This document shows positions 1-8,313 of a stretch of 58,988 bases of DNA, in pieces. Numbering within the stretch: the first letter of the stretch is position 1; every line of letters starts with the position of its first letter. This stretch comes from Vulcanisaeta sp. GTDB taxonomy: Archaea; Thermoproteota; Thermoprotei; Thermoproteales; Thermocladiaceae. The stretch is taken from the NCBI GenBank assembly GCA_023256215.1, contig JAGDXB010000096.1, forward strand, positions 1 through 58,988, given 5' to 3'. The notes under the pieces were generated by a model. That model did no database searches. It was not told the origin of the DNA and saw only the letters and a program-made list of their open reading frames with translations. Made by a program: the position numbers and the translations under genes.

Positions 1-121
1 TGAACAACGCCATTACGAAGCCCTTCCTACCCTTAGGCTGCACCTTCCAAACCTTAGTAGGCTTCAACTTGTGTCCTTCTACTTCGTATTCCTTCTTTGC
101 GAGATCCTCTAACTTCACCAT
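1..121 (-). CDS. cren7: Chromatin protein Cren7 (C-terminal part off the window)
   Basis: Only the first 40 codons are present; the gene runs off the left edge. It starts with ATG at 121 and shows the Cren7 signature KVWKVQPKGRKGF, followed by the start of the second beta-hairpin (VMALF). Cren7 is the conserved crenarchaeal chromatin protein: a small SH3-like fold that binds the minor groove and compacts DNA. A TATA box lies 26 bases upstream, as expected for a leaderless transcript. Lysines in this region of the family are often methylated. Assignment rests on motif recognition in a partial sequence, but the match is distinctive. Confidence 0.88.
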   Translation of the reverse strand, partial: MVKLEDLAKKEYEVEGHKLKPTKVWKVQPKGRKGFVMALF

Positions 122-145
122 ACATTGCCCAATATGTAACGCAGA

Positions 146-155
146 TTTATAAATA
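146..155 (-). promoter_or_regulatory. TATA box of cren7
   Basis: The AT-only run TTTATAAATA is centred about 29 bases upstream of the Cren7 start on the minus strand, matching the crenarchaeal TATA position for leaderless transcription. Confidence 0.6.
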
Positions 156-363
156 TATCGCTTCAGAAAGAAACGAAGAAATAAAATGAGAAAGAGCTGT
201 AGAATAAAAACGCTATATAGGACTAATAGCAAGCGATTTATTTTAACTTGTGCAACGTATACTTTTTTAGGGCTCAGACAATGCTTTGTCTATTTCAAAT
301 TGTAATACCTGTCTCAATACGTATATTTTACCGCATAATACCTATTTATACTGTGGTTTAATC

Positions 364-1032
364 GTGATGTTAATGATATTTAAATTCTTCAGTTCATCAA
401 AGTCACAAGAAAAGAGGCTTAAGAAGTATGTAGGTAAACCTGTTATGACTAGTGATGGTAAGGTTATCGGTACTGTTGACGGTATAAAATTAAGTAGAAA
501 GGATTCGAAGCCCATCGCCATAATTATTAGGATGAGTGATGGGAGTACCAAGGAATTTAATATCAACGATGTGGGTGCTGTCTTTGATAATGATAAGGTT
601 GTGCTTCAGAAGTTCGGCAATGAGTATTCGAACTTGGTTAGTACCTTAAGGAACGAGGTAGTTAGCATCAGGGAGAGGCTTAGGGATATTATGGAGAAAC
701 TGAATAAGCTTAGTGATTTACTTCTTCAGGGTAGTATTAAGGAGGATCTCTATAGAGATATCAGAGAGAGACTAGAGAAGGAGAGGGTTAAATGGATTAG
801 GCAGTGCAATGATAAGGTGAATGCCATAAATGACATATTGGCTGAAGTCGATAAGAAAATAGGCGATGCTGAGAAGAGAAAGAGCGAGTTAATGATTAAA
901 CAGGTTGTCGGTGATTTAGGGGATGACGATAAGAGAGAGCTCGCAGGCCTTGACGAATTAATTAATCAATTAAGGACAGTAAGGGCCGAATTACTCTCGT
1001 TAAGAATGGAACTAGAGAAGGAATGCTATTAG
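364..1032 (+). CDS. PRC-barrel / coiled-coil protein, CdvA-like
   Basis: About 222 residues. The N-terminal third (KKYVGKPVMTSDGKVIGTV...) is a PRC-barrel-type beta domain; the remainder is strongly helical and charged (SIRERLRDIMEKLNKLSDLL, then repeated E/K/R-rich heptads), a long coiled coil. This is the domain order of CdvA, the membrane/DNA-associated scaffold that recruits ESCRT-III in Sulfolobales. No clear ESCRT-III-binding peptide is seen at the C terminus (ends MELEKECY). The frame is open back to a TTG at 286, but TATA-like AT-rich sequence at 321-350 argues for GTG 364 or ATG 367 as start. Thermoproteales generally lack the rest of the Cdv system, so its function is uncertain. It lies divergent from Cren7. 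Confidence 0.6.
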   Translation: MMLMIFKFFSSSKSQEKRLKKYVGKPVMTSDGKVIGTVDGIKLSRKDSKPIAIIIRMSDGSTKEFNINDVGAVFDNDKVVLQKFGNEYSNLVSTLRNEVVSIRERLRDIMEKLNKLSDLLLQGSIKEDLYRDIRERLEKERVKWIRQCNDKVNAINDILAEVDKKIGDAEKRKSELMIKQVVGDLGDDDKRELAGLDELINQLRTVRAELLSLRMELEKECY

Positions 1033-1037
1033 GAGGA

Positions 1038-1250
1038 TCATAATGATTTATATTTAAATGATAATGCCTTCTCGAATGGTACGAACTCCCCCGTATCATC
1101 ATCGTAATACCCCAAAACCGTGTGCTCCGTATTTCTCTTACACCTCTCACAATACATGTATAGTTTACTTCCAAGGTTCGTTAAGTCAAACCCGGCATTA
1201 AATACGGATTCCAAACCGCACCTATCACACTTAATTAACCATCTAGTCAT
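1038..1250 (-). CDS. Small zinc-ribbon protein
   Basis: About 70 residues, beginning MTRWLIKCDRCGLES. Two CxxC knuckles (CDRC and CERC, about 27 residues apart) form a predicted zinc ribbon, followed by an acidic tail with YYDDDTGEF. The upstream ATG gives nine more residues, but ATG 1250 sits about 30 bases from an AT-rich TATA-like element (minus-strand CTTTATTT near 1277-1284). It resembles the many small archaeal zinc ribbons that pair with RNA or transcription machinery; no specific function can be given. It converges with the CdvA-like gene, with five bases between the stops. Confidence 0.65.
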   Translation of the reverse strand: MTRWLIKCDRCGLESVFNAGFDLTNLGSKLYMYCERCKRNTEHTVLGYYDDDTGEFVPFEKALSFKYKSL

Positions 1251-1309
1251 GCTTATTACAGTGATTCTATTCAGCAAAAATAAAGTTTATTATCATCATC
1301 GAAATTGTT

Positions 1310-2203
1310 CTACGCCTTAAGCCTTTTAATCATTGAGTCCACAAGAGCTTTAGCAGGGTTCTTGCCAGTAACCGCTGTTAATTCTGCCCAATCAGGCGAT
1401 CCATTAACCTCGAAAATTACGTAACCATCCTTTCCCTCACCAATGTCAACACCGCCATAAACCAACCCAAGAGACTCTACCGACTTTATTGCTATCTCCA
1501 TAACTGTCTTATCAATATTTACGCACGGCTTACCAACCGCGCCTTGAGCCACGTTTGTCTTCCATTGTCCATTCGGCGCAACCCTTATCATACATCCAAA
1601 GACATCACCATCAATTACCATGACCCTTATGTCACGGTTAGGCTTCTCTATGTATTTCTGCAGATATATGGGCTTTTTAAACGTCAACAATGTTCTCATT
1701 ATTTGAAAAGCTATATCCGCATCGCTGACCTTTACAGCACCGTAACCCCTAGACCCCTGTAAGGGCTTTATTACAATATCCTTCATACTCTTTGCCATAT
1801 CATACGCATAGATGATGTCTTCCGTACCTATGGTATCAGGCACAGGCAAACCTTTACTCTTCAGTATTACCGTCGTCTCAAGCTTATTCCTAGTCTTTAA
1901 TAGCCCATCGAGTGGATTAATAACCACTGAACCACCCTCTTCAAGCAGCTTTATCGTTATAGCCCTCCTGAAGAAGGTCTCAACATCTATAAGAACACCT
2001 AAACTCCTGAGGAAGATGCCATCAACCTTAAATGGTCTATCCCTAATAACCGTGAGGGGCCCATCCTTATCAACCTTTACTGATATTCGTGAAATTGGCA
2101 TATACATAGCATTTAAACCGGAGTTTCTTGAATAAATGACTAAGTCACGGCTTGGTCTATCCGGTATCGGTGAATCGCCTATTACAACAACAGAATTAGG
2201 CAT
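1310..2203 (-). CDS. RimK-family ATP-grasp amino-acid ligase
   Basis: 297 residues. The ATP-grasp core is visible: VIKPLQGSRGYGAVKV (ATP-binding glycine-rich loop after a Lys), YLQKYIEKPNRDIRVMVIDG (central RimK signature with D/R), and a C-terminal metal/ATP segment DIGEGKDGYVIFEVNGSP. RimK relatives join an amino acid to a carboxylate using ATP: LysX (lysine/arginine biosynthesis), MptN and CofF (glutamyl additions to cofactors) and RimK itself. No lysW or lysine cluster is adjacent, so LysX is not supported by context. The substrate is left open. Start ATG 2203 is preceded by an AT-rich promoter region (TTTATAAATT). Confidence 0.75.
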   Translation of the reverse strand: MPNSVVVIGDSPIPDRPSRDLVIYSRNSGLNAMYMPISRISVKVDKDGPLTVIRDRPFKVDGIFLRSLGVLIDVETFFRRAITIKLLEEGGSVVINPLDGLLKTRNKLETTVILKSKGLPVPDTIGTEDIIYAYDMAKSMKDIVIKPLQGSRGYGAVKVSDADIAFQIMRTLLTFKKPIYLQKYIEKPNRDIRVMVIDGDVFGCMIRVAPNGQWKTNVAQGAVGKPCVNIDKTVMEIAIKSVESLGLVYGGVDIGEGKDGYVIFEVNGSPDWAELTAVTGKNPAKALVDSMIKRLKA

Positions 2204-2287
2204 ACACCGTGCCCAATTTAAATTAATTTATAAATTTTTTAACGCTAAAATACGTACATAGCACTTTACTAACTTTAATTAGATCAG

Positions 2288-2842
2288 TCATGCTTGTGGC
2301 GGTGGTGGCGGACGTTGTCTCCTAACTCTGCGCGGTGTGTATCTTCTTCTTAATTCATTAGCCATCATAAATGATAAGTACGATAATACTACCGAAACCG
2401 CCAGCAGTATGGATGATACTATTAGAGATGACGTACCAAGGAATAAGGGACCCATCATATTTACGAAGCCAACATAATATTGATAAATCATGTATATACC
2501 TATTAACGATAAAAGAGCCACTACGAGCAATATTAGGCTCGTAATTATTATAGATGGAAGCCCCATAAACTCCCTCCTATTTAGGCTCGACCTGGCCATG
2601 TATATCATGAATCCCCCTATCACGGCCATTATTGAGGATAACGCCACAAGTCCTGTTATAGCATTTAAGCCAGGAAATGTGAGAATTTGGAAGTACTTAA
2701 CGGCTATCGATGGTGGTAATTCATTAGATAGGAAATTTACGGCTATTACAACCATCATAACCGAGAGTAGGGATGCTATGGCCGATATAAACATGAATAA
2801 TGACGCCCTATCCATCAATCTCTGTATCTCGTCAGCATACAT
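2288..2842 (-). CDS. Small polytopic membrane protein with proline-rich tail
   Basis: About 184 residues. Four hydrophobic segments are visible (roughly residues 12-40, 55-85, 98-122 and 130-160), separated by short loops, followed by a basic, proline-rich cytosolic tail (RRVRRQRPPPPPQA). The start could be GTG 2848 or ATG 2842. It lies about 20 bases downstream of the zinc-ribbon gene on the same strand, so the two are probably one transcript. I do not recognise the family; the Arg/Pro tail could be a docking segment, which is inference. Confidence 0.55.
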   Translation of the reverse strand: MYADEIQRLMDRASLFMFISAIASLLSVMMVVIAVNFLSNELPPSIAVKYFQILTFPGLNAITGLVALSSIMAVIGGFMIYMARSSLNRREFMGLPSIIITSLILLVVALLSLIGIYMIYQYYVGFVNMMGPLFLGTSSLIVSSILLAVSVVLSYLSFMMANELRRRYTPRRVRRQRPPPPPQA

Positions 2843-2861
2843 AACCACTCGCCCTGGCTAA

Positions 2862-3077
2862 TCATTGCAAATATATGTATTGCCTAATCCTCACCTTACA
2901 ATTTGGACACGTCAAGGATCTCTCAACTAACTTGGCCTTACGCCTATTATCCTCCCTAATCCATTCACCATCGACGATCATAATAGAGCCACAGCTTGGA
3001 CATCGATTTATGAATGGATTTAACCTATAATGAGGTACCGACGATAATATGCTCCCAGTATCTTTTTGCGGGATCAT
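2862..3077 (-). CDS. Small zinc-ribbon protein
   Basis: About 71 residues, with CPSCG and CPNC knuckles about 30 residues apart, a zinc ribbon. It ends in VRIRQYIYLQ. ATG 3077 is preferred because a TATA-like TTTATTAA lies about 26-30 bases upstream; an in-frame GTG at 3086 is also possible. A GGTGG sequence sits just before the ATG. It is probably co-transcribed with the downstream membrane protein. No function is known. Confidence 0.6.
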   Translation of the reverse strand: MIPQKDTGSILSSVPHYRLNPFINRCPSCGSIMIVDGEWIREDNRRKAKLVERSLTCPNCKVRIRQYIYLQ

Positions 3078-3180
3078 CCTGACCACCTTCCTAATACTTA
3101 ACTAATTAATAAATGTTGTTAATATTTCCAAGGACATAGTCAACGGAGCATTTTTAAGGTACTCATTGAAAATGTACATA

Positions 3181-3393
3181 ATGAGTAATGAGAGAATCCC
3201 CGAGATACCCGCTGAATTAAGGCCTGTCCTAGAGATTGTGTATGAGGGTAATTCGCCTCACATAAGGTGTAAGTACAGGGGTAAGGATGGGAGGGAGTGC
3301 GGCGCCTTATTTTTTAGTTTAAAGGATGCTATTAGGCATTTAATGACTCATGATAATAAGTATAGGAGATTCCTCTCGCTAATTGGTGATTAA
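3181..3393 (+). CDS. Small C2H2-type zinc-finger protein
   Basis: About 70 residues. It carries C-x(8)-C followed by H-x(3)-H (IRCKYRGKDGRECGALFF, then AIRHLMTH), a single C2H2-like zinc site that resembles archaeal one-finger proteins. ATG 3181 is chosen over an in-frame upstream ATG because the TATA element TTTTTAAG near 3150-3157 sits about 27 bases before it. A nucleic-acid-binding role is inference from the finger. It is divergent from the zinc-ribbon gene ending at 2862, and the two share the intergenic promoter region. Confidence 0.65.
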   Translation: MSNERIPEIPAELRPVLEIVYEGNSPHIRCKYRGKDGRECGALFFSLKDAIRHLMTHDNKYRRFLSLIGD

Positions 3394-3438
3394 TTACGTA
3401 ATGCATTTAAACTTTGATTTACTTCCTTTAAAGGACAT

Positions 3439-3870
3439 ATGGTAAGGCAGGTATCGCTTAACGATCTAATAGACATGGTTAATAATGTGGAGAATTTCGA
3501 GGTTGTTGATTATCAGGGTGACTCAATAATAGTCGATGAGGTTAAGGGTATTGTTAAGATTAAGGATGAGGAGACGAAGAAGGAACTTAGCGAGTTACGT
3601 AAGAGAAGCCCTAGGGGTAAACCAACACCTAAGCAATTATCGGTGACTGCCGACGTGGTAAGGCGGCTCGTGGATAATAAGGTTAAGTTTAAGGTTGTCT
3701 TCGGTCCTAAGGAAGTCATAATTAGGTTCGACCTTGACCACTACATTAGACTGAGTGAGAAGGACGTTAGAATAGTTGGTTATTCCAGCAGGAATGAGGG
3801 TGCGTTAGGCCTGATAGCCAGTGACCTTGAGAAATATGGACCCTTAGTCTTCCTTAAGAGGGTTAAGTAA
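3439..3870 (+). CDS. Uncharacterised small alpha/beta protein
   Basis: 143 residues, lysine- and glutamate-rich with no membrane segment or signal peptide. A basic central stretch (ELRKRSPRGKPTPKQL) links an N-terminal beta-rich part (VVDYQGDSIIVDEVKGIVKI) to a C-terminal alpha/beta part (VKFKVVFGPKEVIIRFDLD). A TATA-like TTTAAAC lies about 29 bases upstream of ATG 3439. I do not recognise the family; the composition suits a cytosolic nucleic-acid or ribosome-associated protein, which is a guess. Confidence 0.5.
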   Translation: MVRQVSLNDLIDMVNNVENFEVVDYQGDSIIVDEVKGIVKIKDEETKKELSELRKRSPRGKPTPKQLSVTADVVRRLVDNKVKFKVVFGPKEVIIRFDLDHYIRLSEKDVRIVGYSSRNEGALGLIASDLEKYGPLVFLKRVK

Positions 3871-3921
3871 TATTGCAAAAATTGAGTTATAGGCTATTAA
3901 ATATCGTGGAAACACTTAATT

Positions 3922-4647
3922 GTGCTACCTAAGTTGTTAGTAACGAAGAGGCACCCCGTACTAGCGCTGAGGTTGGGCAGGGATAATCTATGTATTGTAC
4001 ATAGGGGTAAGTACCTTGATTTTCTTATTCCCTGCGATGAGCTAGGTAATTACATAGTGGTAGTTCCTTATCAGGGAGTTTATATAGGTAATAAGCCCAT
4101 GGAACCCATTTCCTGGAATGGCACGGCAGGCATTGAGGTTTATGCCTTATTGGGTGATGAGCTTGTGCTTTATGAGGTAAGTGTTAAAGATGGAAGAGCT
4201 TCGTATGTTAGATACCACATAAATGAGGAGTTCCTTAGAGGTACCGCGATGCTTGGTAATGCCGTTAATGAGGTGCTAAGTGTCGCGGAGACGGTGTTGA
4301 GGAGTTATATTAAGTCGAGCTTTATGATATATACGGCATACCTGAGGCTTGTGGTTAATGATAGCATTAGATTTATTGGATATAAGGAGTATATTAGGGG
4401 TAGGGTTAGGGTGTATAGTAGGGATGGGCTTGTGGTAATAAGGGAAAGTAATGGTAATGAGGCTAGGATTTCATTAATATCAACAATAGAGGCGCTTGAT
4501 GCGTTTACAAGTACGATAATGACGCTGATAAGGTCTTCAAGGATAATAAATGACGTTAGGCTCGGAAGGATTGGGCATTCTGTGAAGACCATACTTGATA
4601 TATTTATCCCCAATAATTTAATAACCCTAAATAACAGGAGCGCGTAA
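3922..4647 (+). CDS. Uncharacterised protein, first gene of a two-gene unit with a PfkB kinase
   Basis: 241 residues, starting with GTG. The first half is beta-rich (VLALRLGRDNLCIVHRGKYL and VVVPYQGVYIG), the second helical (EVLSVAETVLRSYI, TIMTLIRSSRII). No membrane segment is convincing. Its stop overlaps the ATG of the PfkB kinase by one base (TAATG), so the two are translationally coupled. I do not recognise the family; the coupling suggests a role linked to the kinase substrate, which is inference. Confidence 0.5.
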   Translation: MLPKLLVTKRHPVLALRLGRDNLCIVHRGKYLDFLIPCDELGNYIVVVPYQGVYIGNKPMEPISWNGTAGIEVYALLGDELVLYEVSVKDGRASYVRYHINEEFLRGTAMLGNAVNEVLSVAETVLRSYIKSSFMIYTAYLRLVVNDSIRFIGYKEYIRGRVRVYSRDGLVVIRESNGNEARISLISTIEALDAFTSTIMTLIRSSRIINDVRLGRIGHSVKTILDIFIPNNLITLNNRSA

Positions 4648-5522
4648 TGCTCGGAATCCTCGGTCATGCCGCTATTGACGTAATAAGAAAGGAGGGTATG
4701 TCTTGGAAATCCCCAGGTGGCGCTCCGACATACTGTTCATTTTATTTAAAACAGGTAAGTATCGATGTAATGCCGATATCAATAGTCGGTAGAGACTTCA
4801 TTACATACATTAAGGATTATGAAGAGAGGAAAATACCTACCCAAAGGATCAAGATAATTGATGGATGCAGCACCACGTCTTATGAAATAACGTACTTTAG
4901 CGATGGTAGTAGAAGGTTAAGATTATTATCTAGATGTAGAGATTTCATGATTGAGGACTTATACGACCTACCTAATGCAATTGCCGTGAACCCAATAGCT
5001 AGGGAATTGAACCTTGATCTTCTTAGGTATATAAGAAGGCAAGTCAGTTTTTTAGGAGTTGATATACAGGGCTTCACCCGAGTTTTTGATGACAAGGGTT
5101 ATGTAAGCATAAGCACAAGCATTGATTATATAACTGAGATTATAAAGAATGCGGACTTAGTAAAAATGAGCATTGATGATGTACAAATCGAGCATATCGA
5201 TGCCATAGCCAATAAGTTTCCAAATAAGGTATTGGTACTAACGATGGGCGTTCGTGGCTCAATCCTAATACATGATAATAAAAAATTCATGGTCTCAACA
5301 AACAACATCATCAATGCCGTAGATACGACAGGCGCTGGTGATGTATTGACGTGTACCCTCACCCACATGCTTAGTAAGGGCGAGGATAAGGTGTGGTCTT
5401 TCATTTATTCCAATGCAGTTGCCGTTGCCAAAACAACGGGTAGGGGACCGTACGGAACTATAGACAATCACCTAATTGCACTAATAGCTGATAAATTAAT
5501 GTCAAGGCTTATTCAGGCGTGA
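4647..5522 (+). CDS. PfkB-family carbohydrate/nucleoside kinase
   Basis: 291 residues. The PfkB C-terminal signature VDTTGAGDV (catalytic Asp in GAGD) is clear, and the N-terminal GG motif region reads KSPGGAPTYCSFYL. Residues 195-215 contain the TMGVRGSIL strand typical of ribokinase-like folds. The family phosphorylates sugars, nucleosides or inositol using ATP; the substrate cannot be read here. Translation is coupled by one-base overlap to the upstream unknown gene. Its 3' end overlaps the convergent winged-helix gene by 21 bases. Confidence 0.8.
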   Translation: MLGILGHAAIDVIRKEGMSWKSPGGAPTYCSFYLKQVSIDVMPISIVGRDFITYIKDYEERKIPTQRIKIIDGCSTTSYEITYFSDGSRRLRLLSRCRDFMIEDLYDLPNAIAVNPIARELNLDLLRYIRRQVSFLGVDIQGFTRVFDDKGYVSISTSIDYITEIIKNADLVKMSIDDVQIEHIDAIANKFPNKVLVLTMGVRGSILIHDNKKFMVSTNNIINAVDTTGAGDVLTCTLTHMLSKGEDKVWSFIYSNAVAVAKTTGRGPYGTIDNHLIALIADKLMSRLIQA

Positions 5523-5972
5523 CTTATTAATTAAATCGCTTACGTAATCAATATCCGTAACCTGAACATAACTAAACCTACTAACCCTCCTAACAGTTAC
5601 TAGGCCTTTCTCATGTAACCTCCTAATTATCCTAGAAACCGTACTCTTAGGTAATTCCAATTCCCTAGCAATCTCTGCCTGATAGGCCTCACCACCCCTC
5701 GATAATAAGTACGATAGGACCCTCACCTCATCCTCATTAATACTGCCTGATAATGAGTCGATACCTGCATTACTAGCCCTATTCCTACTATGCGTATCAA
5801 ATTCTAATTGACTTATTGATGATGATGCATTACTAACTTTGGCGTTATCCTGCTCCTTCTCCATAGGTCTTTTTGTTTCCTTAAATATCTGATATAATAA
5901 TGAGGATAGCACGACTAATTGAATAAATGCTATGGAGATCACCACGTAATAATTAGAATTTATTAAAACCAT
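5502..5972 (-). CDS. Membrane-anchored winged-helix transcriptional regulator
   Basis: 156 residues. Residues about 8-28 (YVVISIAFIQLVVLSSLLYQIF) form one membrane helix; a Ser/Asn-rich linker follows, then a MarR/TrmB-like winged helix from about residue 85 (YLLSRGGEAYQAEIARELELPKSTVSRIIRRLHEKGLVTVRR). The recognition helix KSTVSRIIRRL is evident. This one-component layout, with the helix in the membrane and the DNA-binding domain in the cytosol, occurs repeatedly in Crenarchaeota. The TATA element (TTTATAAATT region near 6000) fits ATG 5972. It overlaps the PfkB kinase tail by 21 bases in convergent orientation. The target genes are unknown. Confidence 0.75.
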   Translation of the reverse strand: MVLINSNYYVVISIAFIQLVVLSSLLYQIFKETKRPMEKEQDNAKVSNASSSISQLEFDTHSRNRASNAGIDSLSGSINEDEVRVLSYLLSRGGEAYQAEIARELELPKSTVSRIIRRLHEKGLVTVRRVSRFSYVQVTDIDYVSDLINKSRLNKP

Positions 5973-6073
5973 ACTGACTGTGCTAAATCTAAAACTTATA
6001 TTTATAAATTACTATTGAGTATGAATAACGACCTTACGCCAGATGGTATATACCGCCTCTCATGAATATCTCA

Positions 6074-6784
6074 TTATGTACATGCCTTCTCAATCTCATT
6101 AATAATATCATCAATCTTAGAGGCTATTAATGTCAGTATTCCAAGGCTTGGGAACTCACCCGTTAAGTGCGCAATGCCTAGATCCTCATAAACAATCGAA
6201 CTTACAAATCCTTTACCAACCAATAAATTAACAATGCAATTCAATGCGGTTATAGCCCTTACTAAAACATCGACCTTAACCTTACCCAACTCAAGCTGGT
6301 GTTGCTCAAGGTCTACATTAACCCTAATTAAACCAGCCTTAGTATCATAAACCTTAAACATACTCACCAATGATCCGCTCAAATCAACTACCCAGCCTCT
6401 CGATAATAATTCAGAATTTATTTCCGATTTTAATAATGGATTGCTTGAATAACTGATTAACTCAGTTATTAATGTTGTTAATGAGTCCATGTATGTATTT
6501 ACGGATTGAAGATCATTAAAAAATTCGGTCTCTGGGCTTGGATATATCATTACGACTTTACCATCCTGGACATAATCTATTGTGAACTTAAAGTGGGGAG
6601 TTAATATCGTGAGCAGCGATACTTCGTCTTCACTTGATGGCTTTATTGATATAAACCTTAGCTTATACTTATTGAGAGCTTTATCAAATACTACCCTAGC
6701 CTCTATTGTTTTATTAAGTATGGAGTACCTATATACGTATGTAGTCATCAATGCATCCTCAGACTCCACACTCCAATTAATCAT
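6074..6784 (-). CDS. Uncharacterised protein
   Basis: 236 residues, soluble, with alternating beta strands (VYRYSILNKTIEARVVFD, KVVMIYPSP) and helices near the C terminus (LIASKIDDIINEIEKACT). No catalytic motif is obvious. It is divergent from the Xaa-Pro dipeptidase gene, sharing a 52-base promoter region. It may be a lineage-specific crenarchaeal protein; function unknown. Confidence 0.5.
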   Translation of the reverse strand: MINWSVESEDALMTTYVYRYSILNKTIEARVVFDKALNKYKLRFISIKPSSEDEVSLLTILTPHFKFTIDYVQDGKVVMIYPSPETEFFNDLQSVNTYMDSLTTLITELISYSSNPLLKSEINSELLSRGWVVDLSGSLVSMFKVYDTKAGLIRVNVDLEQHQLELGKVKVDVLVRAITALNCIVNLLVGKGFVSSIVYEDLGIAHLTGEFPSLGILTLIASKIDDIINEIEKACT

Positions 6785-6836
6785 TGCTATTGAATTTAGA
6801 GAAGTAATTTAAAAATGTATAACTTTTAAATGGGTC

Positions 6837-7946
6837 GTGGGCTTAATCAAGAACCGTGTTAAGAAGATATCAAATGTTTTTGATGAATTAAGTTTAGACT
6901 TTATCATAGTGTTGAACGAATCGAATCTGGAGTATTTTACAGGAATTGATAGTGGATTAATGCTCATAATAAATAGGGCACTTGATACCACGTTAGTGAT
7001 TCCACGCCTTGACTTTCAAAGAGTTCGGGATATTATAGGCAATGAAGTCGCACTACTTGGTTACTCCACGGTAGAGATACCGCAGAGGATGCCGGAAGAG
7101 AGGCTCTTCGTGTCTAAGAGCTTAGGTGATTATTTACTTAAGGAGGTTGGTCTTGGCCCAAATAATATAGTTGGTGTTGATAATTCTGACTCACCAATAG
7201 TTAAGGAACTTAATTCGGCTGGGATTAAGGTTGTTAATATTAATGATAAGATACTGAGTATTAGGGAGGTTAAGGATGAGTATGAGGTGCGTATGATCGA
7301 GGATTCGACTAGGATAACTGAGGAAACTCTCGATGAGGTTCTTAAGGCAGGACTTGAGGGAAAAAGAGAGAGCAGTGTGGCGGCCAGTCTCTATCAGGGA
7401 ATGATAAGCAGGGGTGCTGAGGATGTGGCTTTTAGACCTATCGTTGCCTCTGGACCTAATGGTGCTTACCCTCACCATGTATTTACAAATAAGATAATAA
7501 GCAGGGGTGAATTAGTGACTATAGATGTGGGTGCTAGGTATCGCCTTTATTGTACTGATATGACTAGAACCGTAGCCGTGGGTTCGGTGAGTAAGGAGCT
7601 AAGAGATGTGGCGTTAGCCGTGCTCGAGGCTTATAGGAAAGCCGTTAATTACGTAAGGCCTGGTGTTAAGGCTAAGGATGTTGACTCAATAGCACGTAAG
7701 GTGCTTTCTGAGTATGGCTATGATAGATATTACATACACAGTACTGGTCATGGCGTTGGTATTGAAGTCCATGAGAGACCAGCCATAGGTCCTTCTAGTG
7801 AGGAGGAGTTAAGGCCCTACTTCGTGATCACGGTCGAACCCGGCGTTTATATTAGGGGTGTTGGTGGTGTTAGGATTGAGGATACGATATTAGTCACAGA
7901 AAGTGGCTCAAGGCCTATAAGTAGGTATCCCATTGATTTATTTTAA
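6837..7946 (+). CDS. pepQ: Xaa-Pro dipeptidase / M24B metallopeptidase
   Basis: 369 residues, the usual length for archaeal prolidases. An N-terminal creatinase-like domain is followed by the pita-bread catalytic domain with the five metal ligands: Asp in TIDVGARY, Asp in CTDMTRT, His in GHGVGIEVHE, Glu in VEPGVY and Glu in RIEDT. It cleaves dipeptides with C-terminal proline in the cytosol using a two-metal centre. It starts with GTG 6837 (reading MGLIKNRV); a TATA-like ATTTAAAAA is centred 26 bases upstream. Aminopeptidase P specificity is the main alternative. Confidence 0.88.
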   Translation: MGLIKNRVKKISNVFDELSLDFIIVLNESNLEYFTGIDSGLMLIINRALDTTLVIPRLDFQRVRDIIGNEVALLGYSTVEIPQRMPEERLFVSKSLGDYLLKEVGLGPNNIVGVDNSDSPIVKELNSAGIKVVNINDKILSIREVKDEYEVRMIEDSTRITEETLDEVLKAGLEGKRESSVAASLYQGMISRGAEDVAFRPIVASGPNGAYPHHVFTNKIISRGELVTIDVGARYRLYCTDMTRTVAVGSVSKELRDVALAVLEAYRKAVNYVRPGVKAKDVDSIARKVLSEYGYDRYYIHSTGHGVGIEVHERPAIGPSSEEELRPYFVITVEPGVYIRGVGGVRIEDTILVTESGSRPISRYPIDLF

Positions 7947-8034
7947 ATAAATACGTGACTAAAAGTTTTGGCCTGTACTGAGGTATAATTTTAATCACTA
8001 GCCTAATAAGTGGGTTTTTCGTAATTATTCATTG

Positions 8035-8313
8035 ATGAAATCGCAGGACTCCCTTAGCTTGGCAATTTTTAAGGCAATGATTGCTAAGGAACTTCTAAGA
8101 CTTGGTGGTATCAACGCTGATGAATTTCCAAACCTAATCTCTAAGATTAGTAAGAGCTTTGGCACGCTAGACTCTGCAGTAAATCCTGGCGATATGATTT
8201 ACCTACTTGATATAATAACGATAGATGGTGGTAAGATTGTGCTAAGTGATGATGGGGCTCATTATTTGAGAATTTTCGAAATACTTACTAACAATGTCAC
8301 TAAGGCTCATTAA
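8035..8313 (+). CDS. Uncharacterised small protein overlapping the HD phosphohydrolase tail
   Basis: About 92 residues, start ATG 8035 with TAATAAG about 28 bases upstream. Mostly helical with a leucine-rich N terminus (LAIFKAMIAKELLRLGG). Its last 24 codons overlap the 3' end of the convergent HD-domain gene by 72 bases, an unusually long antisense overlap; either both are real or one ends differently. No family is recognised. Confidence 0.45.
   Translation: MKSQDSLSLAIFKAMIAKELLRLGGINADEFPNLISKISKSFGTLDSAVNPGDMIYLLDIITIDGGKIVLSDDGAHYLRIFEILTNNVTKAH

Noticed and set aside
286-363. N-terminal extension of the CdvA-like gene from TTG 286
   Set aside because: It contains TATA-like sequence and three cysteines unlike the rest; start near 364-373 fits better.
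1812-2135. Plus-strand reading frame inside the ATP-grasp gene
   Set aside because: Fully contained in the antisense of a gene with clear motifs; low-complexity Ser-rich translation.
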